From Whitmania pigra (taxonomy: Eukaryota; Annelida; Clitellata; Hirudinida; Haemopidae), in contig JAJTWR010000263.1 of the NCBI GenBank assembly GCA_021613335.1, positions 1,036,001-1,100,000 of the forward strand: DNA of 64,000 nt. Reading direction: 5' to 3'. Both the position numbers and the translations under genes were made by a program. The notes under the pieces were generated by a model. It ran no database searches. It had not been told where the DNA came from and saw only the letters and a list, made by a program, of their open reading frames with translations. This document shows, one piece after another, positions 26,101 through 39,200 of this stretch (position 1 is the stretch's first letter; each line of letters opens with the position of its first letter).

Positions 26101-29100
26101 TTTACTTTACAATAAGGATGTATATCATGAAGCTGATGAAGAAGAGTTGAAATCTTCGATAATATCGAGAGATATGCAAACTTTGGGGTGTTTAGCGGTG
26201 GAGTTATTTTTTGAAAAAATAATGTCCAGTCTCTCACCTGACCATTCAAGTCTTCAAGAAAGATATTCCATTGCCAGAAACCTGGCTTTCAACCATCTTC
26301 ACGAATTACCAATGTAAGCACTTTCTTTAAGTGGTTATGTCATGGTGTCAATAAAAGTCACAGTTAAATATTTTACAACTTGCAAATGCAACAGGTTTAT
26401 CAGAAAGTGTATTGTGTACCTAATGAACATCCCTCCATCGAAGCAGCGTTCCCTGAGCAAGTGCGATTCTGAAATGGGGGCAGCCTTTACTTATCCGGCC
26501 ACAAACATACCAAACGACCTTCCACCTCCCACGATCGATCTCATGATGACCTCGCACACTGGCGTCCTAGTTCTTCCTAATTATGTCGGTCCACTCTACC
26601 AATGCATTCTCTCGTTCCATTCGTCAGTGCCGACGTTCGATGCGCCCCACTTGATCGATCCTCGGGGTATTCATCCTCTGTTGAACTTTATGAAGAGGTT
26701 TTTTGAGTTGGAGTGCAACAGACACAACACCATAATTTACGAGATCGTGTTCCCGTACGCAGAGTTTCTTCTGACAGGGTCCCTCGGCAGTGAAGTGCTC
26801 GTTACGGCAGCGTGGAATCTTTTCTACTATTTGGGCAAGTGTTGCTCAGAGAGCAAGCAGATGAAATCTATGGTCTGCCACATGACCAACCTCTTCAGGA
26901 TGGAAGAGACCAAACCTGCTTTCCTTAAAGTCTACCATCGCTCATTCATCAGTCAAATGATCATCATATTCAAACTCAAAGTCTTTTTACAAAATTTCTC
27001 GACACTTTTGGTTGAAGCTGTTTCTGGCTTTAAAAATTTTTCTATCAACGAAGACGATTCGAGGAACGATGCTAACGCGCACATTGCGGAAATCGAGTTG
27101 CTAGAAGAGAATACTGAAAATGAAGATTTTGTTGATGAAGCTGATAAATTTGATCAAGAAGTGGATATCCTCCTCGATGAGAATGATGGGGACATGGATG
27201 ACACGAAATCCAATAAATCCGGTGTGTTTTATTTAATTTGATCACGGATAAAATTAAAGAAATGGTTTATTATTTCATGTGTATCTTTTCAGGGTGCCCA
27301 TCGACCAACTCTTTTGAGGATGATGAATATTCGGCAAAGTCCGATGTCATGAATCAGCTCTCTAACGATGCCAGCAATACGGACAACCACTCCTGCGATG
27401 AGGACTCTTCGCTGACAACAAAGGACGACCTCGCTTCTTCTAAAGTTCAAGATGCACTGCCTCTGCATCCACTGGATGTTGATGATTCCACGAGTTCCAA
27501 TATTTCTGATGTGGCTAAGGACACTGCCAAGTGGCTTTCCAGCAAAATAGGCCCAGTGCTGACAGCAAAGTACATTTCCAGAAATCTCATGAGGATGCTT
27601 GTCATTTGCTACATTCCACCTCTCCAATTGGAGCACATAATTCCGTCCTCAAGCTGTAATTGTTTTGATTAACATCCTTTTATCGTTATCATCATGTTAG
27701 AATTACCAATTCTGATTAGAATCTAAACATTAAAACAAAGTTTGTTTTTGCATGAAGTGGGGTTCCAGGCATGTGCCACGGAGAAATATGTGCGCGGAGA
27801 CCTCAACGCTGTTGCGATTGCCGACTGCCTGCTCCACATTTCCGATTTGTATGGAGAACAAGTCATTCTCATTCAGTACTTGCAACATATTAAAGAGCTT
27901 GTGAGATTCACTGCTTTTATATTTTGATCATAACCTAAATAGATTATTTATTTAGCAACTATTCAATCAGTTAAGTTGATTTTTAATTAATTTAGTTTAT
28001 TAAATACTTGATTGACCTTTGTATGGTACAGATTGCTTCTGTAGTTTCCTGCAAAACACTGACTCCAAAAAAGGAAGGTTACATCATCAGTTCAATAACT
28101 CTTCTCCTCATCATTCTTCCTCACATGTCTATCACTTCACTCATTGACTCACTCCAGGTTTGTTTTAGGAGTTTGCTCACCTGTAACTACTAGTGCATTA
28201 CTTCACCATACAAATATTTTTGAATGAAATCATTCAGGTTCTCGAAAATGATATTCTCTTTCCAATACTTCATCTTCTCTCCTCTGAGGATGTCATTTTT
28301 TCTACCATCTCTCCATCTTCCAGGAGTTTTGCGGCTTTTCGTTCGGTCGACATAATAGCGCTGATAAGCATAAAACTTGGTTTTGAGATGACCAGGTGCA
28401 AGATCATGCACCTCATCAAGAAATTCTTCGACGGCTTCCAAGTTGTTGAAAAAGTATTTGCTGAGGGAAATTTTCAAAAAAATCTGGAAGGTGAGGAGGC
28501 TACCTTCAAACTTTTTCAATTTTAACAAACTTTCCATGCTGTTTAGAAATTCCTGCATCAGAAGTCAAGCAGTCAGAGGCAGTCATGCATCGCAGACAAC
28601 AAAGTTTGGATGCCATTTTCAAGGATGGTGGTGATGCATCACAGCAACAAGATGATGGCAAAGGTTAGTGATTGATTTTATTAGTTATTATACTGATTGC
28701 TTTACTAGTCAGCAGTTAACAATTTCAGTAATAAGTAGCAATTATATTATTGGTAATGGAAAATAATGGCTACATTGATTTATCCAGATGTTTAATAAGA
28801 ATTTGTTTTTAATAATTTTCCAGAATTGTCAGATTTGCACAGCAACATCGAGAAACAGCTACATGGCACATATACCTGCGAACTTGCACATGTGGCATAC
28901 GTTACATTCTGCAAGCTGGCTGGAGGGTTGTAATGCTACATTGAAATTGTTAAGATACAACGCATTTATAAGCGGCCCGCAACTTTAATATCATGGATTG
29001 GATAACTTATTCAATTTATTTGTATTTATAAATGTGGCAGAATTATCTGAAAAGAATTTCAAAGTAAAATCAGTAAATATTTGTCAATAAAAATTAAATA

Positions 29101-32100
29101 GGATTTGCATAGAACAGCACTTGGACAATGATGATTTGCTGAGAAAGATGTGCTCCTGTCATGATGCTTCTGTATTTCTTATGTCTCAAAACAGAACATC
29201 AACAAATGGTATCACAGGCAATTTAAATAGATTTGTTTTTAGATTAACATATTATTGAAATAGTTTGTAATTAGCATTAAGATATCATGAAAATAATTTA
29301 TCATCAATATTAACATATTAGTAAGTCTATGAAGTGTACTAAATTAATACTTTTATTAATTTGCATTGTAAATGCATACTTTAATGCTTGGAATTAACTT
29401 AAGATGAAAAAACATTTTCAAATGCAGCAGATCCTAGAGTGAGTTTCATTGGTGCTTCTGACAATTCAGTGAAAGATGACATTTCTGTGGAGGGAAACAA
29501 AATTGTAATTAAGCCATCATCCTCATCCCTACTGAAGCAACAAGACAGCAGCAGTAATTTATTAACTCAAGCTGTAAAGACCAATGATGACGAAGTTACC
29601 ACTGATGATTCACAGAAGAGGTAATCGTCTGTTTATTTACTTCAGCAACCACTGGGTGCATTTTATGCATCTGACATCACCTTATTGATCCATTAAGGTT
29701 TTTTTATGCTCAATAAACAATAAAATACACAATATTTCACAAAATAAATTCAACTTCTCATCATATTAAAGTCATAAGTTAGTATTTTATTACATTAAGA
29801 TTATTACTTGACTGATGTCCTTTGTAGAATTCTTAGAGGCGATTGGTTGGCATATTGGGAGCATGAAGTCGGGTTTGGTGACAGACAGCATGCATTAGAC
29901 TTCAAACAAATCAAACTTCAAACTTTTAAAGGTTGTTGACAAGTTTAACTACATTTTATTCCATTCGTATTATTATTCAATAATTTGTTTGTTTAACAAT
30001 AATTCTTTTGCATCTTGTGTAACCAATTGCATTCACTTTTCAAAGGGCATCTGTCGGGTGTTCGATGCATGGTGCCAATGGACTGTGAGAATTCATTTGT
30101 CAGTGCTGGAAAGGATCACATGGTGAAATTGTGGACCATTAGAAATCAAGATGATGGCTCAGCAATGTCAGATGATGCTTTAATTTTACTTAATTTTAAA
30201 ATTGAATTGCATTTCAAATGTACTGCTACTAAAGTTTTTCCCAAGTTAGAACCACTTCTGATCCTTTAGAATTCCATGCGAGGCGACATACAATGGCCAC
30301 AAAAAGTCAATTTCCTCACTCATCTACATCGACGCTCTGAAACAAATTGCATCCTCCGATGGAAACGTTCATGTAAGAAAGTATATTCAACTGAGGAACA
30401 TTTAAATGATTACATTTAAGATGCTACTTTTGGACTTGTTGACTGTGGACTACTAATATTGCATTGAGTCAACATGAGAAACTTTATTGAATCCAGATTT
30501 GGGATCCTTTTAATATGGCAAACATTCGTCGAGTCTCGTTGAGATCCTCCCCGATTGCTGTCCTTGCATGTCCCCCGTCTCCAAGTTCTCTCCTCCTTGC
30601 TTCTTGCAATGATTCCGTAGTCAGGTAGCATCACTTGAATCTGTTCATAATTTATGTGGAAATATATTCGTGCAGAAATTCCTTAAAGACAGCACACTGT
30701 TGTTATTGATTGTTCTTGTTTCCTGCAGATTAATTGATTGCAGAGTGGGGAGGCTAAGTCATTACTTAAAAACAACTGTAATTCCATCAGGTTGACTTTT
30801 TTCTTGCTCTGTTCAATATAGATTGCATTTTGTAACATATGTCTTTACAATTATTAACTAATTATTTAATTAATAGTTTAATTCTGCTCACAAGTTGTCT
30901 TTCTTATGTATTGTCTATAACATAATGTCTAGTGTTTGTATATATATACTCACATTCGTTGTTTTTATTTTCAATGTATATATATATATATATTTATCAA
31001 TTGTATAATAATTATTACGGCACAGCAGGGAACATTAGGAGCATGTCAGTGAGTGAAGATGGACATTACATGGCTGTGGGATTTTCCACTGGTATCATCA
31101 CCACTTTGGATATTCGTACAGGTGGATATGTGTCATCATGGAAAGCTTATGATTCTGACATTCTGGAGGTTTGTTCATTTATTTCATCTCAAAACATTTA
31201 ATTTAAATTTTACACGATTTAAAACCAATTATTAAACTATTTGCTTTGTCAAACTGGCTATAGGTGTGTGCAATTTTCAGGTGTTCATTTGTAATGGAAC
31301 CCTAGTTTTGATGCATCCTCATCAATGGAGGATATTGGTATAAAACTAATTTCTGTGTGAAGGAGATAGTCTCAGCTGGCACAGTCTCCTATTGCACATT
31401 GATTCATTATTGTAATGTAATTGCTTTAAATTAAGCATAACTACTACACACATGACATTTGCTAATCACAATGGCAGAAAGTGTTGGAGAACATTTTTAT
31501 TATCTAGTTAAGTAACTAGTCAAGTAATGGACATTAATCTATAACTAGTATTGCATTTTCAGATGAAAATCCTTGAAAACAACTCAGTTTTGGCATTTTC
31601 CTTAGATTTGGGTGCTAACATCTGGTCCTTTCCAAATGGAAAGCAACTATTTTCTTTGAAAGGTTAGTCACTGTTTGTTAAAATATTTATTACACGCAGT
31701 TAGAGATAAACTGCCTAAAATCATAATTCATTCTAGCATTTAATATCAAGCAGAAATTTAAGTTAATTTACATGTAAGTAAGACCCACCTCAGAAACTAA
31801 ACAATAAATTGCATGTTTGGTAATGATGTTAGCATTTCTAATAAAGGCTGATGTTCATTCCTTCAGGAACGTTTGAGGGAGCTAAGTGGATGAACTACTC
31901 TGATCACACCTTAGTGTTTGGGTACCCTTCGAACAGGATTGCAGTTTGTTCAAATTTTGATGCAAGTGTGAGTTAACATTACTTGAATTAATGAATTCAT
32001 ATATTATCAAACTTAGTTTTAAGCATTTGTGAACCATCACACAAATTCAAGAATGGGGGGTGTACAATGTGCAGATATACATTCAAATGTGAAATATTGT

Positions 32101-32302
32101 TTTTAATACTACCACATTAATTGACCATTATCATGGAAGTAAATGTGACTTTTTTGTCCTGAAGAAGAGGCAAGGAGACACAACAAACATCAAACTGAAG
32201 TCTGATCTGATAAAGGGCAGCTTGAGCTGCCTGTCGTTGCTACCTCTCAGCCACCTTTTCCTGCTGGCTTCGGATCACGGAGACGTCGTACTGGCTGCAT
32301 AA
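23123..32302 (+). CDS. WDR81: WD repeat-containing protein 81 (BEACH + WD40)
   Basis: Twenty-seven exons sum to 5439 bases, 1812 residues (human about 1940). Exons: 23123-23209, 23330-23526, 23659-23830, 23952-24418, 24481-24665, 24734-25266, 25445-25686, 25871-26003, 26117-26313, 26395-27221, 27293-27655, 27758-27900, 28032-28157, 28238-28490, 28547-28663, 28824-28926, 29102-29208, 29431-29620, 29828-29931, 30046-30166, 30270-30372, 30497-30624, 30729-30790, 31029-31168, 31563-31662, 31867-31967, 32165-32302. The BEACH domain is clear: [54 protein letters not shown]. An N-terminal kinase-like segment precedes it. An acidic linker (exons 10-11) and C-terminal WD40 repeats follow ([37 protein letters not shown]). 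The family acts with WDR91 on endosomal PI3P and in aggregate clearance. An AATAAA lies near 32426. Confidence 0.95.
30946..30980. repeat. 35-bp direct repeat, copy 1 (WDR81 intron)
   Basis: An exact 35-base sequence beginning ATACTCACATTCGTTG is found here in a WDR81 intron and again at 32345-32379 in the 3' UTR. Here it is followed by a TA dinucleotide run. Confidence 0.85.
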
Positions 32303-32749
32303 ACGGTCTCGCTCCATGTCACGTACCATGATATTCTCGCTTGCATACTCACATTCGTTGTTTTTATTTTCAATGTATAACACTAATTCTTCTACTTGTT
32401 GATGATAAATAGGCACGATAACTTGAATAAAAATCTAATGACTGACTAACCAATAAGGTTTAAATGTGCCAAAACAAAAACTGGTCCTTAATCGCTTCAG
32501 AGTTTTTCAGTTAATACTCTTGTTTAAAAACTGTGTTAATCATTCAAAGACAATCAAATGAAGTATGGCACATAAACAAGAGATGTCTGATATTTCGAAG
32601 GTAAAGACATGATGACCCGATGTACGATAAAACCTATCGGCGATTTAAAAGCGTTCAAGTCCGAGCATCCGATCGACGTTGAAAGTCATCCTTCCATTGC
32701 TAACAGTCAGCACCACAAACATTTTCAACAAAAAACTTCACATAACTAG
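32303..32749. other. Convergent 3' flanks of WDR81 and TPX2
   Basis: There is no gene. It contains the second copy of the 35-bp repeat (32345-32379) and the WDR81 polyadenylation signal near 32426. Confidence 0.5.
32345..32379. repeat. 35-bp direct repeat, copy 2 (WDR81 3' UTR)
   Basis: Identical to 30946-30980. It lies 43 bases after the WDR81 stop codon. Confidence 0.85.
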
Positions 32750-34995
32750 TCATTTCGACTTGCATTGTTTCTTCTGAGATGAGGGGTTGTTCTCCTTGTC
32801 AGAAGTGGGTTTGTCGTTGCCTGCAGGTTGCTTGAAATGAGGAACGGGCAGCGGCTTGTGTACGAGTTTGGCTCTCAGCTTTTTAACCATTGCTTCCTCC
32901 TCTGCTTGCTTTCTCTTTTCCGTCAACTGGCGTTGTTCGTCTCTTTGATGCTCCTTTTCTTTGATGTATTTGTCCCATTCGGCCCTTTTTTGTGCCCGTT
33001 GCTGAGTGCTCAATTGGAAACTGGCAGACTCTGCAGATAAGCAATTGCTGATGCAATGAACAACTTGATGCAATGAAGAACTAAAATTCAAAATCCTTCA
33101 AATACATGCTGCTATGAACATGCTAGTAGGTAAAACATACTTAAACTTAGCCAAAACTCATGAAAAAATAAAATACTTGATCAGCAAATCTAATTATCTT
33201 ATCTAAGTAACTGACCAATGATGTTGTGTTGTGCTTTCACTGGCTTAAAAGGATTCTTTTGGAGGACTGTGGCTGGTTTTGCCTTGAATGTCTGTTGACT
33301 GTTTTGAGGGGCAGGCTAGATGTTTGGGGCATAAAATATGAATAAATAGCAAATCATCTTGCCAATACTTCAGAGCAATCAAATACAATTTGAAGTGGAG
33401 ATGCCTACCTTTGCATGGGTTTGAGAATGTGAGGCCTTGGACCTTTGTGGCAGTGCCTTTGTGTGGCGGTCTGAATAAAGTAATTCAGGGAATGGCTGGG
33501 CTTTGAATTCTCTAGCCTAAAATTTAAAACAGGACATCAATGGGGTTAAATTTTACCATGCTCTGCTTGAGTAATTAAAGCAAAAGTTGAGATTAATCAG
33601 AGTTTATGTTGAAACATTTTAAGCATGGGGTGGTTTAGTTACAAATGGAAACCAATCTTAGGATGCATTTTTGCCTGTCAAATAGCTTAGTGCTTTATAC
33701 TCTAGCATTGCTTTGTTGAGTCCAAAACTAAAATAGATGAAAACATAGCTTTTTCACCTTTTTTTCTTCTGCTATGAACTTTCTTACAAATTCCTCCCTC
33801 TTGGCAAGCATCTGTCGATCCCGTTTTTCGAACGAGAACGGCTGAATTAGGGTCAGTTTGTTGTTGGAGGAGGGTTTCATTGGAACTCCCTTGTGGCCGA
33901 CCTGCTTCACCGAGCATGCTGCCTCCAACTTCACCTGGAAAGGTTATGTCAACATGAAAAGTCGGTGATACTTTTGTTGCTGAGTCCACAACACACAAAT
34001 AATAATCCAAGCATAAAAGAGCTAACTTAGGTAGGAAGTAAAAAAAAACCATGTACCAAGTAAAGTAGCAAGTGTTATGACAATAATTTGAAAATTAATG
34101 GGAATAAATTGATTAAAAAGAAACAATTTTCAATTTTTTAAACCTCCTCACTGACTCCTTCGGTGATAGCAGCTACAATGTCCTTCTCATCTTTCAGTGA
34201 CAGTATGCTATGCGAGACTGAGGGCTTCATGGAAGTTGTTGTTGCTTTTGATTCCTCATTCAAGCTTTTAAAGAGTCCAAATGAGCTCGGTCAATAAATA
34301 GTATAAAAACTGTAGAAAAAAGAAAAATATACTTACAGCTTGAGAGAATGCTGACTTCCATTTTTGGAACAATTCCTCGGAGGATGAGCAAAACTTCTAA
34401 ACCTGTCTTTTCCTCTGTCTACCGACATTGACAATCTCTTCCTGCAACATTAGAAAATTCTTTAGTTTAAGGAATCACACTAAAAAGCACTTTTCCTTAA
34501 TTACCTGTCCTCATTAACTTCTAGAATAACTCTTGACCGACCTCGATTTGTATGAGGACTGGCTATGGTATCTGATGCTTCACCTTCAATGGAATAATAA
34601 TCCCATTTCATATAGCCTTAATGATTATTAAACAAAGAAATGTACCTCTCGCGTTAGAGCTTTCGTCGTCAGACTCAGTTTGGCTCCTCAAATCTTCAAT
34701 TTTGTTATCAGTTGTGCTATCCGGAGTCGGTTCAGTATTAAATTCTCCTAGCTGTGGAGGCGCAAAAAGTTCGAGGCCTGGATTCGCTTCGTGATCATAA
34801 TCTGAATTTACAAATAGGCATTGTCGCAAAAACAAACTTAGATGCCAGAGTTCATTAAACGTAAAGCTTACTGAAATAATCCTCTACGTTCGCTTCGTCA
34901 AGTCCAGCCGATATCTGTTTAAAATCTACATATTGCGGAGCATTATACGTCCATTTGGACAAATTTTCATTTTCTTCCGCTCCGTCCTCATACAT
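32750..34995 (-). CDS. TPX2: TPX2 spindle assembly factor
   Basis: About nine exons, 5' to 3': 34872-34995, 34646-34801, and approximately 34503-34585, 34338-34445, 34143-34266, 33757-33941, 33403-33518, 33217-33315, 32750-33033; roughly 425 residues, shorter than vertebrate TPX2 (about 750). The N-terminus MYEDGAEENENLSKWTYNAP followed by QYVDF matches the Aurora-A-binding start (Y-x-Y/W-x-AP-x-x-F). The C-terminal half has TPX2-family motifs: PFSFEKRDRQMLAKREEFVR, EFKAQPFPELL, TFKAKPATVL and a charged helix (QKRAEWDKYIKEKEHQRDEQ). TPX2 activates Aurora A and nucleates spindle microtubules in a Ran/importin-dependent way. The middle exon boundaries were not checked base by base. It is divergent from septin 7. 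Confidence 0.88.
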
Positions 34996-36278
34996 GTTTA
35001 TCGTTTCGAATCTCCTGGCAGCTTTATTCTACTGCGGGATCGGTTTAGACTTACCGCGCACCTTTCAAGAACTTAATAAAAATCTATTTAGTTCGCTTAA
35101 ACGTATTACTAGAAATGTCTAATTGAATAATTAGATCAATAGTGTATCAATTTTGAAAATCCTTCGCGCCTCCTAAGCTGAAAGAAGCCAAATTAAATAT
35201 CATTTGCAGCCCCTTAATTCATACTTATTAACGCAAATATACTAGCTCTCAACTTGCATGCTCTCTCTCATACTTTGTTCAAATAAGTTTAAAATATTTT
35301 TAAATTCCATGCTGGAAGGTAAGGATAAAGGCAGCATAAAACACAAATTTTGAATATAAATATTAATGATATCAATAAAATAAATATCGTGCTTAAATAT
35401 TATTGATTCATGTGGTTATTTAACTATTTTAAAATTATTAACGATAAAACTTAGGCTGAAAATCTTCAAATGATTTTGCCGAAGTTATATAATAATTCAT
35501 CCTTTTTGTCGTAAAATATCTAAAAGTTAAGCAATCCATTCAATAAATACACTTAGTGTGCATTAATGTCCATTTCACAATCGAATGTTTCAGATAGATC
35601 TCACATTAATAGGTTACTATTACATACATAATTTTAAAATGCATCAGGCATATGGCATATAGGCTGACGTCAAGCCAGACATCTGGAAAACGGCTCTTCC
35701 TTGATTATAGTAACGCGATGTCTATATCCGACAAATATTTTGGAATTGCAAATGCTTTTCGATAAATTTAAATCCTAACACCCTAATATAAAAGTTATTT
35801 AAAAAGCTACATATCACAACCATTGCTTAAGGCGCTAGATATATTATATAGATTATAAAGATTATTATTTATTATTATTAAACTACCTCTATATAACGGA
35901 AGCTTAGGAATATATAATAAATCTAAATCGACTAATGCTTAAGATTTGTGTTACTTTCATTATTTTTAATAGAAATTTAAATTAAATACACACTATAAGT
36001 TTATTATACCGTCAGTTTTCAATAAGCATTAAGACTAATTACAGTCTGCAAATATAAGTAAAGCTCATCACTTTTGCTTTCTTAGCGTCGTGTTTTGCTG
36101 TTGCGGAGAGCGGAGGACTTGGGGAAGGGGTATTTCGTTGATTCGTGGGGATCTGTTTTAGTGTGTGGGTCTGATTCGTGGCGATTTTAGGTGTTTAATT
36201 TGACTGTCTTCTGCTTTATTAATTGTCGAGTTTGGATATTTTGAATAGGTTTTCATTATTCATTAAATAGATATAAAG
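34996..36278. other. Divergent intergenic region TPX2 / septin 7
   Basis: About 1.3 kb, strongly AT-rich, with no coding exon seen. It presumably holds both promoters and the septin leader. Confidence 0.5.
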
Positions 36279-39200
36279 ATGAGTAGGAGAATAGCAAGGG
36301 ATGCGTTCTTTAAAGATCCCGGGAGTAATTCGTCAACAGCTTCTGGAGTTCCGACTAAACAAGAGTTTAACTACAGAGAACGGGAAATTGAAAAGGAATC
36401 CAGTGCTTCTCATGTACCGGGAAATATTGTAACCAAAAGCAATGCATTTAATTCTTCGGTAAAAGAGGACGGGAGTTATGTTGGATACGCTAGTCTACCT
36501 AATCAGGTTTACAGGAAATCAGTTAAAAAAGGCTTTGATTTCACTTTGATGGTTGTTGGTAAGATATTTGTTTTGTGGTCTTATTGTATATAATTTTTCT
36601 TATTTTGTAAAATTGTGCCTGTTTTTCATGTGTGTGTTGTTTGCAAAATAAACATTCATTGTATTTATATAGGTTTTGTGCAGACAATAACTCAATTGAT
36701 TGGGATAATGAGTTATGTAAGCTTATATTTATCAATAACTTTATATTTAAAATCTGTGTCTATTGAATACTCCTCCTGCAGATGTATATGTAATTTACCA
36801 TATTCTATAAAGTCAGTAATTTAGTTTAAATTTAGACCTAGATCAAAACTATTTGAGGGTCTCACTATTGAAATGTAGCAAATTTTATTATCCATTTCTA
36901 TGAATTGTTAAGAACTGAACAAGTACAAGTCATAAATTTTCTATGATCTACTATTTTTGTATCATATGATTGTTTATTTCAAATCGACTCATTTTTTATT
37001 AATGCAAAAAGAATTATGCTTACACAATCCAGAACATCTTATGGGTATTTAAAAAAAATGCAATACAATTTTTTGTAAGTAATAAATCCATGGAGTGAGA
37101 ACAATGCAGCATATAGTTATATTATGCATTTATTTAGTTCCATTGCTATGAATAATTTAGGATCAGATCACAAATTTTAATTCTTGTCAGGTGAGTCTGG
37201 TCTTGGAAAATCTACTCTCATCAACTCCCTCTTCCTGACTGACATTTATAACTCGGAACATCCCGGTCCATCTCTTAGAGCCAAGAAGACAGTCCAGGTA
37301 TTATTGTTATTATTAATCATTGTCATTGTCGTTGTTGTCAGCAATATTGATTTATTTTTTGTCACATGTTACATTAATTTTCATCATTTACTATTATTAA
37401 GAACGTAACAATTCGCTTGGCTTTGTTTCACTACCTATCACTCGGCTCATTAATTAAGCATTCAAAGATGCAAGAAGGAAGATTTTTATAATTTCTTTTG
37501 TCTAAAAAGCGGCCTGCAAAGAGGTTCCGCATTAAAGAGATTTTTGCTGATTTTGTTGCATCGTGTTGTTGCAATCTGTTGTTGAGATCCATTTGACCTT
37601 TGAACTTCGAAGGTGGAAACCACACGAGTGGTGTTGAAGGAGGGAGGTGTTCAACTGAGGCTTTCGATCGTGGACACCCCGGGATTCGGGGATGCCGTGG
37701 ACAACACGAACTGGTAACTTTGACGCGATTAATGTAATGATAAATGGACACGTTACCGAAATTCTAACAGCATTTTGGGCTTTCTTACAATATTACATTT
37801 ACTGAGTTGTTCCTTTTGAAGTTGGGACCCAGTGATAAACTACATCGACGAAAGATACGAGGAGTACCTGAACGCAGAGTCTCGAGTCAACAGGAGGGTT
37901 CTCCCCGACACGAGGGTTCACTGCTGCTTGTACTTCATCTCCCCCAGCGGCCATGGGTAGGTCGAATTATTGATTTCATTCGAGACTTGCGTCATCAATT
38001 TCCTTCAATTGACCTGAGACATCATGAAATTGTTGTTCTGAACTGATAGAATGTGTTTGTACATTTTACATGCATTATGTCCGAATAGCTTAATATATAG
38101 GAATACTTTGGCTTGCACGTAGAGGAAGTTTGCGAAAGGAATTATCTGGCTTACGTTTTTGTTGTCAAGCATGGGAAATGATTTTTAAATGTAGAGAGCA
38201 CTTCTCATTAGTCATTTTACTTTGCCATTCATGCTCTAAACACTCGTCTGGTTTGATTTTTCCATCAATTGTTGGTAATTAGTGGTAATTAATTTTTAAC
38301 ACAATTTTTTTAAAACTTGTACTATCATGATTAATCTGTTTATCTTTACATGATAATTATTTCTGCAGTGTTGGACTTCAGAAAAATACATTTACTTGAA
38401 AAAGTTCATGAAGCATTAATAGTTTTAATTAAAAATTTTAATTAGAGTTAGTGCATTAATTATGTTTATGGTTAATTTAAGGACTGGGTGATTAACCAAT
38501 TTTGACTCATTAAGTTAATTCATTATCATCAAATTCATCATTTTTAAATCAACAAAAAGGCTTGTTAAGACTGATAAATTAAAATTCATCAAAATGTGAA
38601 GACGTCTGAGATTGGATCATCCGTTGATTGCAGCTTGAAAGCGCTTGACATTGAGTTCATGAAGAAACTGCATGACAAGGTGAACATCATCCCCATCATT
38701 GCCAAAGCAGACAACATGACCCCGGAGGAGTGCAAAGACTTTAAGAAAACTGTGAGATTGAATGATTGACTGAATGATTGTATGATTGATTTACTAAGTC
38801 TTTAAGTAGTCAGGAATGTAGCCAATAATCAATGTCTATAATTTCTAATTAAAATTCATTTGATAATCTAATTGCAACAAACTGCCAGCTAAGGTCATGT
38901 TATTCGAGCAATTGCAAGATGTTCTTGAGTTCGTATTTATTATTTGATTTTAATTGATAATGTACATCAATATTGTAAGAGATTTAACCTGCTTGTTGAT
39001 TGACATAACTTCAGATATTGAATGAGATTGCCCAGAACAAGATCAACTTGTACGATTTTCCTTTGGGTGGTGATGATGAGGAAAAGAAGGTGTTGAAGAA
39101 GTTGAAGGTCATTTGCTCATCTCATCATCATCGTCATCATCATCATGTTTCATCAAATGCCAAACTCTTCACCACATATTTACTGCAGCAGTTCATGCAT

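Noticed and set aside
27289..27636. 115-codon minus-strand frame
   Set aside because: Lies opposite WDR81 exon 11, which has good splice sites and frame continuity.
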